Below, in pieces: positions 1 through 8,722 of a stretch of 64,000 nt of DNA (position 1 is the stretch's first letter; each line of letters starts with the position of its first letter). The stretch comes from Acidimicrobiales bacterium (lineage in GTDB: Bacteria; Actinomycetota; Acidimicrobiia; Acidimicrobiales; Iamiaceae), in NCBI GenBank assembly GCA_020439505.1, contig JAGQSO010000001.1:62001-126000 (forward strand), given 5' to 3'. The position numbers and the translations under genes are program-made. A model generated the notes under the pieces. The model did not search any database. It was given only the letters and a program-made list of their open reading frames with translations, and had not been told where the DNA came from.

Positions 1-129
1 GAGGACGGGTTCGAGAGCACGGCACGGACCGCACCACTCGGCCCAGAAATCCACGAGGACGGGCTTGTCGGCGTTGGCCAGCTCCTCGGCGAAGCTGGAC
101 TGGTTGAGGATGGTGATGGCGTCAGCCAT
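1..129 (-). CDS. trxA: Thioredoxin, N-terminal part (cut by window start)
   Basis: The first 43 residues of a thioredoxin are present, including the strand-turn segment [11 protein letters not shown] with the redox-active Cys-Gly-Pro-Cys pair. The rest of the gene lies outside the window. Thioredoxin reduces protein disulfides in the cytosol and is recharged by thioredoxin reductase, whose gene lies just upstream on the same strand (122 nt gap). The ATG at 127-129 follows a strong AAGGAG ribosome site about 8 nt away, so the start is well supported. The trxB-trxA order after a SigM-type sigma operon is the usual actinobacterial arrangement. Confidence 0.95.
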   Translation of the reverse strand, partial: MADAITILNQSSFAEELANADKPVLVDFWAEWCGPCRALEPVL

Positions 130-251
130 TTTCTTGTCTCCTTGGAACAACAGGTCGAGGACTGCAACCGCCGGATGATCCGAGTGATTCCCTCGAGGTC
201 CAGAGCATCTCAGGACGGAGGTACCCGGTCCAACAGCCGGGACCGGCATGG

Positions 252-1214
252 TCAGACGTGGACGTTGGCCTCGAGCCACTTCTCAGCGTCCAGGGCCGCC
301 ATGCAGCCCGACCCGGCGGCGGTGATGGCTTGCTTGTAGGTGTGATCCTGGACGTCACCGGCGGCGAAGACCCCGGCCACGTCGGTGGCGGTACCGGGCC
401 CCGTCACCAGGTAGCCCTCGTCATCGAGGGCCAGCTGACCTCGGAACAGGTCGGTGTTGGGCCGATGTCCGATGGCGACGAAAAGACCGGTGACGGCCAG
501 ATCGGTGACCTCACCACTCTGGGTGTTGCGGACCTTGACGCCGCTCAACTTCGTGTCGCCTTCGACCTCGACCACCTCGTGGTTCCAGAGCATCTCCAGC
601 TTGGGGTTGGCGAAGGCGCGGTCCTGCATGATCTTGGACGCCCGCAACTCGTCACGGCGGTGGATCAGCACGACCTTGTCGGCGAACTTGGTGAGGAAGG
701 TGGCTTCCTCGACCGCGGAATCGCCACCGCCGACCACTGCAACCGTGTGGCCACGGAAGAAGAACCCGTCGCAGGTGGCGCACGTGGACACCCCGTGACC
801 CAGCAGCTCACGTTCGCGGTCCAGTCCGAGCATCAGCGACTGGGCCCCGGTCGCCACGATCAGGGAGTGGGCTCGGTAGGTGGGCTCGGCGGCGTCGGGG
901 TCCCCGACCCAGACCTGGAACGGTCGGATACTGAGATCCACTCGACTGACCTTCTCGAAGCGGGTTTCGGCGCCGAATCGCTGCGCCTGCTCACGGAACC
1001 GCATCATGAGATCAGGCCCCATCACGCCTTCGGGAAAGCCGGGGAAGTTCTCCACTTCGGTGGTGAGCATGAGTTGCCCACCCGGCTGATCAGATGTCGA
1101 CGACGGCTCGCCCTCGAGTACCAGGGGCGAAAGGCTGGCCCGCGCGCAGTAGATGGCGGCGGTCAGCCCTGCGGGGCCTGATCCGATGATGAGGACGTCG
1201 TGGATGTCGGACAC
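252..1214 (-). CDS. trxB: Thioredoxin reductase
   Basis: A 320-residue NADPH-dependent flavoprotein that transfers electrons from NADPH through FAD to thioredoxin. The N-terminal GSGPAG dinucleotide motif (residues about 11-16) binds FAD, the central CATCDG segment carries the redox disulfide, and VGGGDSA is the second, NADPH-binding glycine motif. A late AAGDVQD segment is the conserved second FAD contact. The length matches the low-molecular-weight bacterial class. The start is a GTG at 1212-1214 preceded by GGAG. It sits between a small membrane protein gene and trxA on the same strand. In many actinobacteria this pair belongs to the SigM regulon; that is family knowledge, not shown here. 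Confidence 0.96.
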   Translation of the reverse strand: MSDIHDVLIIGSGPAGLTAAIYCARASLSPLVLEGEPSSTSDQPGGQLMLTTEVENFPGFPEGVMGPDLMMRFREQAQRFGAETRFEKVSRVDLSIRPFQVWVGDPDAAEPTYRAHSLIVATGAQSLMLGLDRERELLGHGVSTCATCDGFFFRGHTVAVVGGGDSAVEEATFLTKFADKVVLIHRRDELRASKIMQDRAFANPKLEMLWNHEVVEVEGDTKLSGVKVRNTQSGEVTDLAVTGLFVAIGHRPNTDLFRGQLALDDEGYLVTGPGTATDVAGVFAAGDVQDHTYKQAITAAGSGCMAALDAEKWLEANVHV

Positions 1215-1299
1215 GGGAGCTCCATTTCGGACGTGGACGAGGGTGTCAACCCGGAGGGGACCAGGGTTCTTCCGAGATCTGGGTCACCAGCGGCCCAGA

Positions 1300-1644
1300 T
1301 CAGGACGCGGAGGCGGGACCCGGTCGGTTAGCTATGCGGATCAGGATGATCCCAGCGAGGGTGAAGACGACCCCGAGTCCCAAGTAGATCCACCAGACCG
1401 GTCCTGGGACGTAGTTGTCGAGGATCCTGATCAGAACCACCAGGAACAGCACCACGGCTATGCCGGCGACCACGGCCGCCACCAGGCCGTAGACCAGGGA
1501 CCGAGCGGCGATTATCGCCGGTCGGGTTGTCTTGTCGCGGACCTTGCCGATCACGTCGACGACGGTGTCGGCCGCCTGGGCCGGCCAATCGGCAGGAACC
1601 ATCCCGGACTGGGACCCTCCGGGGGAAGACGACGGGTCGGTCAT
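1300..1644 (-). CDS. Small two-helix membrane protein of unknown function
   Basis: A 114-residue protein. After a hydrophilic, Ser/Pro-rich N-terminus and an amphipathic stretch (about 20-45), there are two hydrophobic segments (about 47-73 and 80-105) joined by a short polar turn, ending in a basic/Ala-Ser tail. The general shape resembles actinobacterial holin-like or phage-shock-like two-helix proteins, but I recognise no family with certainty. It lies between the anti-sigma gene and trxB. A TAGGGT hexamer 8 nt before the ATG suggests that it has its own leaderless promoter rather than relying only on read-through from the sigma operon. Confidence 0.75.
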   Translation of the reverse strand: MTDPSSSPGGSQSGMVPADWPAQAADTVVDVIGKVRDKTTRPAIIAARSLVYGLVAAVVAGIAVVLFLVVLIRILDNYVPGPVWWIYLGLGVVFTLAGIILIRIANRPGPASAS

Positions 1645-1652
1645 GGTGAAGC

Positions 1653-1658
1653 ACCCTA
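1653..1658 (-). promoter_or_regulatory. Leaderless -10 candidate (TAGGGT) for the small membrane protein
   Basis: TAGGGT on the minus strand ends 8 nt before the ATG at 1644. A -10 hexamer this close puts transcription start at or near the start codon. It is one of thirteen similar sites in the window. Confidence 0.55.
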
Positions 1659-1717
1659 CCCGCCGGTGACCCCCCTACCGAAGGGGACTGCTTGTTCGCC
1701 GGTCGCCGGACCGGGGG

Positions 1718-2611
1718 TCAGCGCTGGAAGCTGAGGGTGGGAATACACGTTCTCTCACCCACCGCCACCACGAGGGTGGTGTCGCGGCCGTCATCGGCGC
1801 GGTAGGGGAGCTCGTACACGACGCTGCGCTCGCCGGCGATGGTCGCCAGGCCGACGTGTAGCGGGTCGCTACCGGTGTTGAACATCCCGTCCACCTTGCC
1901 GAGGCACCTGAACGCGGAGTCGAGGTCGACCTCTGATGCCGCCTGGTCCGATCCGGCCTCGGGAAAGGCGTCCTTGAGGTGGATCCTCAAGGCGTCGGCA
2001 TCATCGAACTCACCCAGTTCAACCAGGGTGGGTGCCGCCCCCTCCGCGGGACCCGGCGCAGTGGTGGTGAGTGCCGGGGACTCTGCGGCTACTCCGGCAC
2101 CGGCCGACGTTTCGGCCTCCGGGGCTGGTTCAGCGGCTGAGTCCCTGGCCGAGGACTGCAGGCCGGTGGCGGCATCGCCGGAGCCCTCAGCGGTCAGCTG
2201 GCTCCCGACCGTCGCGAAATCGGCTCCGTCATCGCGTCCGGAGTACACGAGTGACAGGCCGATTCCGACCAGGACCACCACCACCGCGGCAACCAACCAG
2301 CCGGGTACACCCGCGCCGGTCCCCCCCTTTATGGGAACGACTCTTGGCGACGACAGACCCTCCCCGTGCTGGAGGGGGAGTCCGTCTTCGCCTTCGTCGG
2401 AGGCCAGAGCCAGCTGAACGAGACTGGCCATGTCGATTGGATCCAACGGTGTCACCGGAGTCGCGGTTAGATCGCGGGCCGACCGCAGGGCATCGAGGCG
2501 TCTGAGCGCGCTCGGGTCGGCGTCGACCCGTCCCCTGAGCTCGTCGGTAGCGGTGCCGTCGAGGATCTCGCTGAGGGCTTCGTCGTCGAGGGAAGGAGGG
2601 ATCGGGTTCAT
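1718..2611 (-). CDS. Membrane-anchored anti-sigma factor candidate (RsmA-like position)
   Basis: A 297-residue protein with an acidic cytoplasmic N-terminus (residues 1 to about 108), one transmembrane helix at about 109-128, and an outer part made of an Ala/Ser/Thr/Pro-rich linker and a C-terminal domain with two cysteines (FRCLGK and ERTCIP). The ATG overlaps the sigma-factor stop as ATGA, so the two are translationally coupled, as expected for a sigma/anti-sigma pair. I see no clear HxxxCxxC zinc anti-sigma motif, so the call rests on topology and context (position of RsmA in mycobacteria). It would bind and hold the upstream sigma factor at the membrane. Confidence 0.72.
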   Translation of the reverse strand: MNPIPPSLDDEALSEILDGTATDELRGRVDADPSALRRLDALRSARDLTATPVTPLDPIDMASLVQLALASDEGEDGLPLQHGEGLSSPRVVPIKGGTGAGVPGWLVAAVVVVLVGIGLSLVYSGRDDGADFATVGSQLTAEGSGDAATGLQSSARDSAAEPAPEAETSAGAGVAAESPALTTTAPGPAEGAAPTLVELGEFDDADALRIHLKDAFPEAGSDQAASEVDLDSAFRCLGKVDGMFNTGSDPLHVGLATIAGERSVVYELPYRADDGRDTTLVVAVGERTCIPTLSFQR

Positions 2612-3222
2612 GGTGCAGAGGTAGGACGTTGGGATGGGGCGTCTGAGTTCCCGCCCGAGGGGCTTTCGATGAGATCGGCGATGATCCCCCGACCTCGGGC
2701 GATCCGCGACCTGACGGTCCCTATCGGGACGTCGAGCAGTTCAGCGATCTCGGCGTAGTCCAACTGGCAGAGATCCCGTAGTACCACCGCGACCCGAAAA
2801 TCGAGGGGAAGTGACGACAGGATCTCGTCCACCTCCAGGCGGGTTGCGACCAGGTGGGCGGGGTCGGCGCCGGCCTCGTCCCGAGCGCTGGCCGAATTGA
2901 GTTCTCCCGGTCCGTCCGTACCTGTCCCGGCCGGGTCGACAGGCACCGGGCGGCGCTTGCGGCGGCGCAACTCGTCGAGGCAGACGTTGGTCGCGATGCG
3001 GTACACCCAGGTCGAGAACCGCGACCTGCCGTCGAAGCCCGAAATCCCCCGGACCACCGCGATCATGGCGTCTTGGGTTGCGTCCAAGGCGTCGTCGTCG
3101 TTGCCGGTGATCCGGCGGCAGACGGCGTGGATCTGTGACTGGTGTTGGCGCAGCAGCTTTTCCAGCGCGGCCCGGTCACCGGCCTGCGCCTCGACCACCA
3201 AGGGGTCCTGACCGCCGCTCAC
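2608..3222 (-). CDS. ECF RNA polymerase sigma factor, SigM-like
   Basis: A 204-residue sigma-70 family protein. Region 2 contains DALDATQDAMIAVVRGISGFDGRSRFSTWV-type residues for -10 recognition and core binding, and region 4 contains the helix-turn-helix ELLDVPIGTVRSRIARG. I chose the GTG at 3220-3222 because it overlaps the upstream kinase stop as GTGA; a longer frame upstream would be 69 Arg/Gly-rich residues lying inside the kinase gene. Downstream is the coupled anti-sigma gene and then trxB/trxA, the arrangement of sigM. Such factors respond to envelope or oxidative stress. Substrate promoters cannot be inferred from this window. Confidence 0.9.
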   Translation of the reverse strand: MSGGQDPLVVEAQAGDRAALEKLLRQHQSQIHAVCRRITGNDDDALDATQDAMIAVVRGISGFDGRSRFSTWVYRIATNVCLDELRRRKRRPVPVDPAGTGTDGPGELNSASARDEAGADPAHLVATRLEVDEILSSLPLDFRVAVVLRDLCQLDYAEIAELLDVPIGTVRSRIARGRGIIADLIESPSGGNSDAPSQRPTSAP

Positions 3223-4742
3223 CTGCCCCTCACCTCTATGTTCCCCACCGCCACGGCATGATCTTCGCCGACGTCGGTGAACCACACCATGACCTGGTCG
3301 CCCCGACGGCCTTGAAGGTCGACCTCGGTGACACCCGCCGAGCCCGACTCGATGGTGGCGACCGGGTCGCCCCAACCCGCCCTCTCGGCCGGTGGGGGTC
3401 CGTCGTGAACGAGGATCTCCGCCCGCCAACCCCGATTGGGGGAATCGATGTTGAGAGCGGTGAGCTGAGTCGTCGATTCCAGCGACACGACGAGACCGAC
3501 ACCGGGCTTCAGGACCGTCACGTCACGGTTGCGGTACGTCTCGGTCTTCCAGACGGTCGAGGCGTCGGCATCGACGAGGTTGGGGAGCAGGTCGTCGTTC
3601 TCCCCGCCGCTTCCGGGGGGAGGGTCGAGGGTGCTGAGGCCGGAAACCGCCAACGCCTGGTCGGTGAACGGTGAACCCTCGAACCCTACGTACATGGCGG
3701 CTCCCGCCGCGATCACGATCACCAGAAGGATCACCACCACTCCGATCGCGCCCCGCTTGCCGGTGTCGTGGCTCCTCGACCCAGGATCAATTCCAGCGGA
3801 GAGTCCGCCATCGGATCGTTCGGGGTGCTGGTGCACGGGAGGGGTCGGAACCGGCCGCGCCGTCGCCACCGCGGCCTGGGCCACAGCCCGGGCCTTGGAC
3901 GGGTCGGCGCCCGCGGCCATGAGCGCTGCCCTCATGGTCGCGGCGGTGGGGAACCGGTCCTCGGGGCGTCGTGCCAGAGCCTTCCCTATCACCGCCTCCA
4001 CCGCTTCGGGGATGTCGGGGCGGAGCTGTCGAGGTCGTACCGGGTCGTTGGTGAGACGGGCGATCGCGGTCGCGGTGTCGGTGTCGCCCTGAAAAGGAGC
4101 GACACCGGTCAGCGCCTCGTAGAGGACGATCCCCAACGCGTACACGTCGGTTCGTGGATCCACCGGGTGTCCTTGGACCTGCTCGGGAGCTAGGTACTTG
4201 GCCGTTCCGACCATTGCACCGTCCTCGGTGTGGTCACCGCCCTGGGCGGCCTTGGCGATGCCGAAATCGGCCACCAACACCCGACCGTCGGCCGACAACA
4301 AGATGTTCGCCGGCTTCACGTCCCGATGGACGAGGCCGGCGGCGTGGGCGGCGGACAGGGCGTCGGCGACCTGGGTTCCGATGGCCAGTACCGCGGCCAG
4401 TTGTAGTGGTCCGTGGGCGTCGATGTCGGCCCGCAGCGTGGTGCCCTTGACCAACTCCATGACGATGGCGTTGATCTCGGCGTCTACGACCGTGTCGTAC
4501 ACGGACACGATCGAGGGGTGCGTCAGACGGGCGGCCGAGACCGCCTCGGCCCGGAAGCGCTGGACGAATCCCGGATCGCGGGCCAGGTGGGGGTGAAGGA
4601 TCTTCACCGCGACCCGCCGGGAGAGCGTTTCGTCGGTCGCCTCGAACACCTGGGCCATCCCGCCTGATGCGATCGGCTGGTTCAGTCGATAGCGGCCCGC
4701 GAGGAGGCGACCCGTCAGGGTGGAGACAGAAGAGGCGACCAC
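3219..4742 (-). CDS. Transmembrane Ser/Thr protein kinase with extracytoplasmic discoidin-like domain
   Basis: A 507-residue Hanks-type kinase. It has a glycine loop (ASGGMAQVF, about 25-33), the catalytic lysine in VAVKIL (K47), HRDVKPANILL, DFGIAKA and APEQ, all apparently intact. A transmembrane helix follows near 335-357. The outer C-terminal ~150 residues (DPPPGSGGENDD, then VDADASTVWKTE) resemble the discoidin-like tail of mycobacterial MviN/Rv3910. In mycobacteria this gene position holds MurJ fused to a pseudokinase and that tail; here the MurJ part is absent and the kinase looks active. GTG start, preceded by TAACGT 9 nt upstream. Heads the coupled kinase-sigma-anti-sigma operon. Confidence 0.9.
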   Translation of the reverse strand: MVASSVSTLTGRLLAGRYRLNQPIASGGMAQVFEATDETLSRRVAVKILHPHLARDPGFVQRFRAEAVSAARLTHPSIVSVYDTVVDAEINAIVMELVKGTTLRADIDAHGPLQLAAVLAIGTQVADALSAAHAAGLVHRDVKPANILLSADGRVLVADFGIAKAAQGGDHTEDGAMVGTAKYLAPEQVQGHPVDPRTDVYALGIVLYEALTGVAPFQGDTDTATAIARLTNDPVRPRQLRPDIPEAVEAVIGKALARRPEDRFPTAATMRAALMAAGADPSKARAVAQAAVATARPVPTPPVHQHPERSDGGLSAGIDPGSRSHDTGKRGAIGVVVILLVIVIAAGAAMYVGFEGSPFTDQALAVSGLSTLDPPPGSGGENDDLLPNLVDADASTVWKTETYRNRDVTVLKPGVGLVVSLESTTQLTALNIDSPNRGWRAEILVHDGPPPAERAGWGDPVATIESGSAGVTEVDLQGRRGDQVMVWFTDVGEDHAVAVGNIEVRGR

Positions 4743-4751
4743 GTCAGCTCG

Positions 4752-4757
4752 ACGTTA
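4752..4757 (-). promoter_or_regulatory. Leaderless -10 candidate (TAACGT) for the kinase operon
   Basis: TAACGT on the minus strand ends 9 nt before the GTG at 4742. It could drive the kinase-sigma-anti-sigma operon without a 5' leader. Confidence 0.45.
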
Positions 4758-4820
4758 GTGGGCGACTCCGGTACCCGACCCCTCGCGGGGGTACTCGGAA
4801 GGTGACGGCCTTCTGGGCGA

Positions 4821-5657
4821 TCAGGCCTTGGCGTGCCAGGCGAGACCGATCACCCCGGGCCCGCCGTGGGAACCGATCACCGGTCCGATGGTCCACACGC
4901 TGATCTGCTCAGGGCTGTAGCGGGGCGAGAGCAGATCCACCATCTCGGGGTAGTCGTCGGTCACGCCGTGGCAGACCGCGACGTGGTCGACGTCGGCCTC
5001 CTGGAACAGTCGATCGCGTAGCCACACCATCGACTTGCCGCGCGTTCTCTGCTTGGCCGCCTCCTCGACCTCGCCCGAGGAGATGTCGATGATCGGCTTT
5101 ATCGAGAGCAACGACCCCAACATGGCCTGCGCCCCACCGATCCGGCCGTTCTTCTTGAGGTTGTCGAGGGTGTTCAGAGCGCCGAAGATCCGCGTGCGGG
5201 GAACCAACGACTCGACATGGGCGACCACCTCGTCGACGGTTGCGCCGCTCTCGGCCCTCTCGGCTGCCGCCAGCACCTTGAGACCGAGGGTGGCCGTGAT
5301 CGAACGGGAGTCGATCACCCTGACGTCCAGATCGGACCCGATGGCCCGGGCGGCGTTCTGGGCCGACTGCATGGTGGCCGACAGTCCGGCTGAGATGTTG
5401 ATGCAGACGACGGGATCACCATCACGACCCGCCTCGCGCATGGCCTGTTCGAACGCTCCCGGTGATGGTGCCGCGGTCGCTGGGAGCATCTCGGAACGAG
5501 CCATCTTCTCGTAGAAGCCCTCCGAGGTGAGATCGACCCCGTCGGTGAACTCCTCGTCACCGAAGCGGATCGATAGGGGAACCACCCTGATGTCGTGGGC
5601 GGCGATCTGCTCCGCGGTCAGGTCGGCGGACGAGTCGGTCACGATCTTGACGGGCAT
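4821..5657 (-). CDS. DegV family fatty-acid-binding protein
   Basis: A 278-residue DegV protein starting MPVKIVTDSSADL, the typical family N-terminus, followed by VVPLSIRF, TAAPSPGAF and INISAGLSATMQSA. The last carries the Ser that binds the fatty-acid carboxylate. In Firmicutes, members (FakB) deliver fatty acids to the FakA kinase; no FakA homologue is seen here, so the role in this organism is open. The ATG at 5655-5657 is chosen over one 17 codons upstream because the protein matches the family from there and a GGAG lies about 6 nt before it. It is inserted between the DUF6049 gene and the kinase, where other actinobacteria have murJ. Confidence 0.88.
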   Translation of the reverse strand: MPVKIVTDSSADLTAEQIAAHDIRVVPLSIRFGDEEFTDGVDLTSEGFYEKMARSEMLPATAAPSPGAFEQAMREAGRDGDPVVCINISAGLSATMQSAQNAARAIGSDLDVRVIDSRSITATLGLKVLAAAERAESGATVDEVVAHVESLVPRTRIFGALNTLDNLKKNGRIGGAQAMLGSLLSIKPIIDISSGEVEEAAKQRTRGKSMVWLRDRLFQEADVDHVAVCHGVTDDYPEMVDLLSPRYSPEQISVWTIGPVIGSHGGPGVIGLAWHAKA

Positions 5658-5753
5658 TGAGGCTCCGGAGGGCGAGGCTGTGGATCCCGGATCGGACCCG
5701 GGTGACAACCGAATGGTTACACCTTCCCGTCCGACATCACCGCTCGTACGACG

Positions 5754-7874
5754 TCACCGGGCGTGGCGCCCCCGCGGGCGACGGTTACGCCATATGTGAC
5801 GGCCCCACCACACCGCCAGGAACATCCCGGCCCCGACCGTCAGGACCAGGCCAACACCTGACACCGCGGTGGAGCGGACCGAATAGGTGCCCTCGCTGAG
5901 GAGAACCGCGCCATCGGGGGTGGTGACGCGGACCCTCAACGGGGTATCACCGGGAACTCGGCTGCGAAGGTGGACCGGAATCTCGGTGTGTTCGTCGGTC
6001 AGGACGACCTCGATTCGCGGTTCGGCGATGGTCAGTCGGTCGGTGGTGCTCAACTCGACGACCACCCGCGTCGGAACTTCGGCGGTCGAAGTGATGATCA
6101 ACGGGAACTGCGCGTCACGTGCGCCGAGGGTCACCCGGTCCGAGGTTGGGATCGAGACCGTGTCGAACATGGTCTGGATGTCACCCAACACCGCTGCCAC
6201 CTCCGCCGTCCGGGTGCTGCTGTCGAGCCGGTGGTCGCTGGAGCGGTCCAGGCGGTCGGCCCTGCTCTCGACCAACTCCGTGTGGTCGAGGACCATCGAG
6301 GCGTAGCTTCCCAACAGGGACCGGGCGCGGACGAGATCTCCGGCCCAGACCCGTTCGGCGTCGGTGACCGCGGTCGGTGGAGCAAGCTCGACCGGTTGCC
6401 CGATGACACCGGTGGGGGAGAAGAGTTCGCTGAGGGGTCGGGGATCGATGAACGGGTTGTCTTCGATCGAAGTGAACACCGATTCGAGTTCCTGGTGGTC
6501 GTGGTCGGTGCGGGGCAGGTCGATCGGGACGACCGGCGACGCCGGACCGTCGATGGATGCTCCAGCCGCAAGTCGAGCCACCAGTCGGTTGGCGGCCAGC
6601 ACCGGATCGCTGTGGCCTCCGACCCGGAGCGAGGAGTCGGCGACGGCCACGAGACTGTCCCCGCCGATGCCCGAGATCGGTGACGCCGTGACCGGCTGGG
6701 AACCGATCACGGCGTCCGGTGACATCACCAGGCCGTTGATCCCCACCCTGGCCAGGCTCGTGGCCGTCGGGCGGTCCAGGTGGGTCCGGATCCAGGCGGC
6801 TTCCTCGATCGGTTGCTCCAGAGCATCCGCCAGGATCTGCTGGCCGATCCGGTATTGACGGGTGAGCTCATCGGTGAGCCCGAGGGTGTTGAGCTCGGAG
6901 GGATCGATGGTCTGAGCCGGCGCACTCAGCAGCTCGCGGCCCTCGGGGTGGAGGGCACCACTCAACGACGCGAGGACTTCGGGCGCTCCACTCGGCTCGA
7001 CGTCATCTCCGGGAATGGTGGTGGACGCCGCCTCGGAGGTGACCGTCGAAGAACTCGTAGTGGTCGACGTGGTTGAGGCTTCTTCGGTATCGGGAGGCCG
7101 GTCGATGGTGGCCTCGAGACGACGGACCAGCTCGGGGGACACCGCTAGACCCGCCGGTAGGTCGCGATGGCGTCGAAGGGCGTCGCTCAGCGCCTTGACC
7201 GACACGAGGGTGTCCTCGTCGACGGGGGTCTCCGGGTTGTCGACCAGCTCGATCGCCGGTGTGGCTGAACGGATGTCAGCCAGGAGAAAGACCGGTTGGG
7301 GCTCGACCTCGTCGTTGCTGTCGGGACCTCGAATGAGGAAGGTGACCACGGTGAGGACGGTCTTGTTGTCGGCGTCGCGTAGGCGAATTCGCAACGGGTA
7401 CACCCCAGCCTTGGTCAGGCGCTTGGCCCACCCTCCCGGTTTGGTCGCGCCGTCGGGACTCCAGAGTTCGATGGCGAAGCCGGTCTGAACCGGAGCTAGC
7501 GAGGGGTCCCCGGGCAGGTTCACGGCCGGGAAGGTCCCGATCGATCCCCGGGGTTCACCGTCGAGCGCCGCGGTGAGCTGAGAACCCGTGGTTATGGCGG
7601 GATAGATATCTACGGACAGGTCCGAGCCGGGCTCGATCCCACCGACCTGTAGGAATGCCGTGAAGCGCCCGTCCGGGGCGACGAGGGTGTCCTGGGCGAT
7701 GAATCGCAGCTCGGGTCCCGCTGTCGACTGGGAACCATTCGCACCGACCCGTGGTGTGCCCCGGGCGGCGGTGCCCTGGAAACCCAACAGAAGGGTCGTG
7801 GCCATGATCGCCCACGTCAGCCGGAGGGCGACCCGACATCGAAGCCGTGACGGAACCGAGAGGCTCCGGTTCAC
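5754..7874 (-). CDS. DUF6049-like secreted, C-terminally anchored envelope protein
   Basis: A 706-residue protein with a signal-like N-terminus (basic, then a hydrophobic run at about 17-38), a long outer region, and a C-terminal transmembrane helix (about 671-691) followed by a basic cytoplasmic tail WGRHIWRNRRPRGRH. Around residues 265-295 there is a Ser/Thr-rich linker. Length, topology and position between a GNAT/NUDIX-type gene and the SigM block match the DUF6049 family (Rv3909 of M. tuberculosis), whose function is unknown but which is linked to cell-envelope genes. The GTG start overlaps the upstream GNAT stop (GTGA). I infer the family from synteny and architecture. Confidence 0.75.
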   Translation of the reverse strand: MNRSLSVPSRLRCRVALRLTWAIMATTLLLGFQGTAARGTPRVGANGSQSTAGPELRFIAQDTLVAPDGRFTAFLQVGGIEPGSDLSVDIYPAITTGSQLTAALDGEPRGSIGTFPAVNLPGDPSLAPVQTGFAIELWSPDGATKPGGWAKRLTKAGVYPLRIRLRDADNKTVLTVVTFLIRGPDSNDEVEPQPVFLLADIRSATPAIELVDNPETPVDEDTLVSVKALSDALRRHRDLPAGLAVSPELVRRLEATIDRPPDTEEASTTSTTTSSSTVTSEAASTTIPGDDVEPSGAPEVLASLSGALHPEGRELLSAPAQTIDPSELNTLGLTDELTRQYRIGQQILADALEQPIEEAAWIRTHLDRPTATSLARVGINGLVMSPDAVIGSQPVTASPISGIGGDSLVAVADSSLRVGGHSDPVLAANRLVARLAAGASIDGPASPVVPIDLPRTDHDHQELESVFTSIEDNPFIDPRPLSELFSPTGVIGQPVELAPPTAVTDAERVWAGDLVRARSLLGSYASMVLDHTELVESRADRLDRSSDHRLDSSTRTAEVAAVLGDIQTMFDTVSIPTSDRVTLGARDAQFPLIITSTAEVPTRVVVELSTTDRLTIAEPRIEVVLTDEHTEIPVHLRSRVPGDTPLRVRVTTPDGAVLLSEGTYSVRSTAVSGVGLVLTVGAGMFLAVWWGRHIWRNRRPRGRHAR

Positions 7875-8617
7875 CGGTCGCGATCCGAACGAAGGGGCCG
7901 TTCCATGACGGTCAGACCGGACGGCTCGAGGTGGAATCCGCAGGCCAGGTACAGCCCCAGCGCGGCGCGGTTCTTGTCCTGGGTGTTGACCAACGCGACG
8001 GTGGCACCACCCCTAGACAGCCAGGCAAGTGCGTCGGCGACTAGGGCGCCACCGATACCCCGCCGGGCCTGGTCGGGATCCACGGCCAGTCGTTGGATGT
8101 AGCCGCGGCCGCCGGCGCGCCCCGTCACCGCGTAGCCGCTGATGGCAGAACCGCGGCCGGGCTCTGCCCAGACCCGAAAGCGGCTCACCGGTGTCGCCTT
8201 CACGGCGTCGTGGAGTCCGGCGGCGTCCAGCGCCCAGAAATCGTCGAAGGCCCGATGGTCGAGTCGGAGGACGGCGTTGCGGTCGCTCCGTCTGGCGCGC
8301 CTCGTGTACATCGGTGAACCAGTCGACACCGTCGAGCGGGGACGGGTCGAGTCGAGTTCGATTCGCAGCAGGTGTAGGCGCTCCCGGACGGTGAACCCGG
8401 CGGAGATGAACGGGTCCAGCTCGTGGGCGTGGAGGGCGCCGGTGATGGCGTGGACGAAACCGGACTCGACGAGCCGGTCCAGGCAGTCCTCGACGTCGTC
8501 GGCGGTGGGAGGCCGCCGGTCCGGCGACGCGGTCACCACCGCCGTGCGATCGTCGCCTCTCCAGGTGCTCACCTGAATAGGCGGCCTTCGCAACCGACGG
8601 CGGTCATCGACCGTCAT
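7871..8617 (-). CDS. GNAT family N-acetyltransferase
   Basis: A 248-residue protein whose C-terminal half is a GNAT domain. It shows YIQRLAVDPDQARRGIGGALV (acetyl-CoA pyrophosphate loop RRGIGG), followed by VALVNTQDKNRAALGLYLACGF, the typical Asn...Tyr segment. The N-terminal half also looks GNAT-like but degenerate, so it may be a tandem-GNAT protein. It transfers an acetyl group from acetyl-CoA to an unknown amine or protein lysine. It is coupled to the DUF6049 gene and is divergent, across about 105 bp, from a deacetylase-like gene. Confidence 0.85.
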   Translation of the reverse strand: MTVDDRRRLRRPPIQVSTWRGDDRTAVVTASPDRRPPTADDVEDCLDRLVESGFVHAITGALHAHELDPFISAGFTVRERLHLLRIELDSTRPRSTVSTGSPMYTRRARRSDRNAVLRLDHRAFDDFWALDAAGLHDAVKATPVSRFRVWAEPGRGSAISGYAVTGRAGGRGYIQRLAVDPDQARRGIGGALVADALAWLSRGGATVALVNTQDKNRAALGLYLACGFHLEPSGLTVMERPLRSDRDR

Positions 8618-8708
8618 GGCGGGATCCTTGGAGGCGGGGTGTAACGGGCACGGGGGTCGACGGCGCCGGTAGGCGTTGTCTCGAGGTGAGACGCGGTGGC
8701 GCGGGTCC

Positions 8709-8714
8709 TAGGGT
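8709..8714 (+). promoter_or_regulatory. Leaderless -10 candidate (TAGGGT) for the deacetylase gene
   Basis: TAGGGT ends 8 nt before the ATG at 8723. No Shine-Dalgarno sequence is present, which agrees with leaderless translation. Confidence 0.55.
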
Positions 8715-8722
8715 ACGGATGT

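Noticed and set aside
3223-3429. N-terminal extension of the SigM-like sigma factor
   Set aside because: 69 Arg/Gly-rich residues inside the kinase gene; the GTGA overlap start at 3222 is much better supported.
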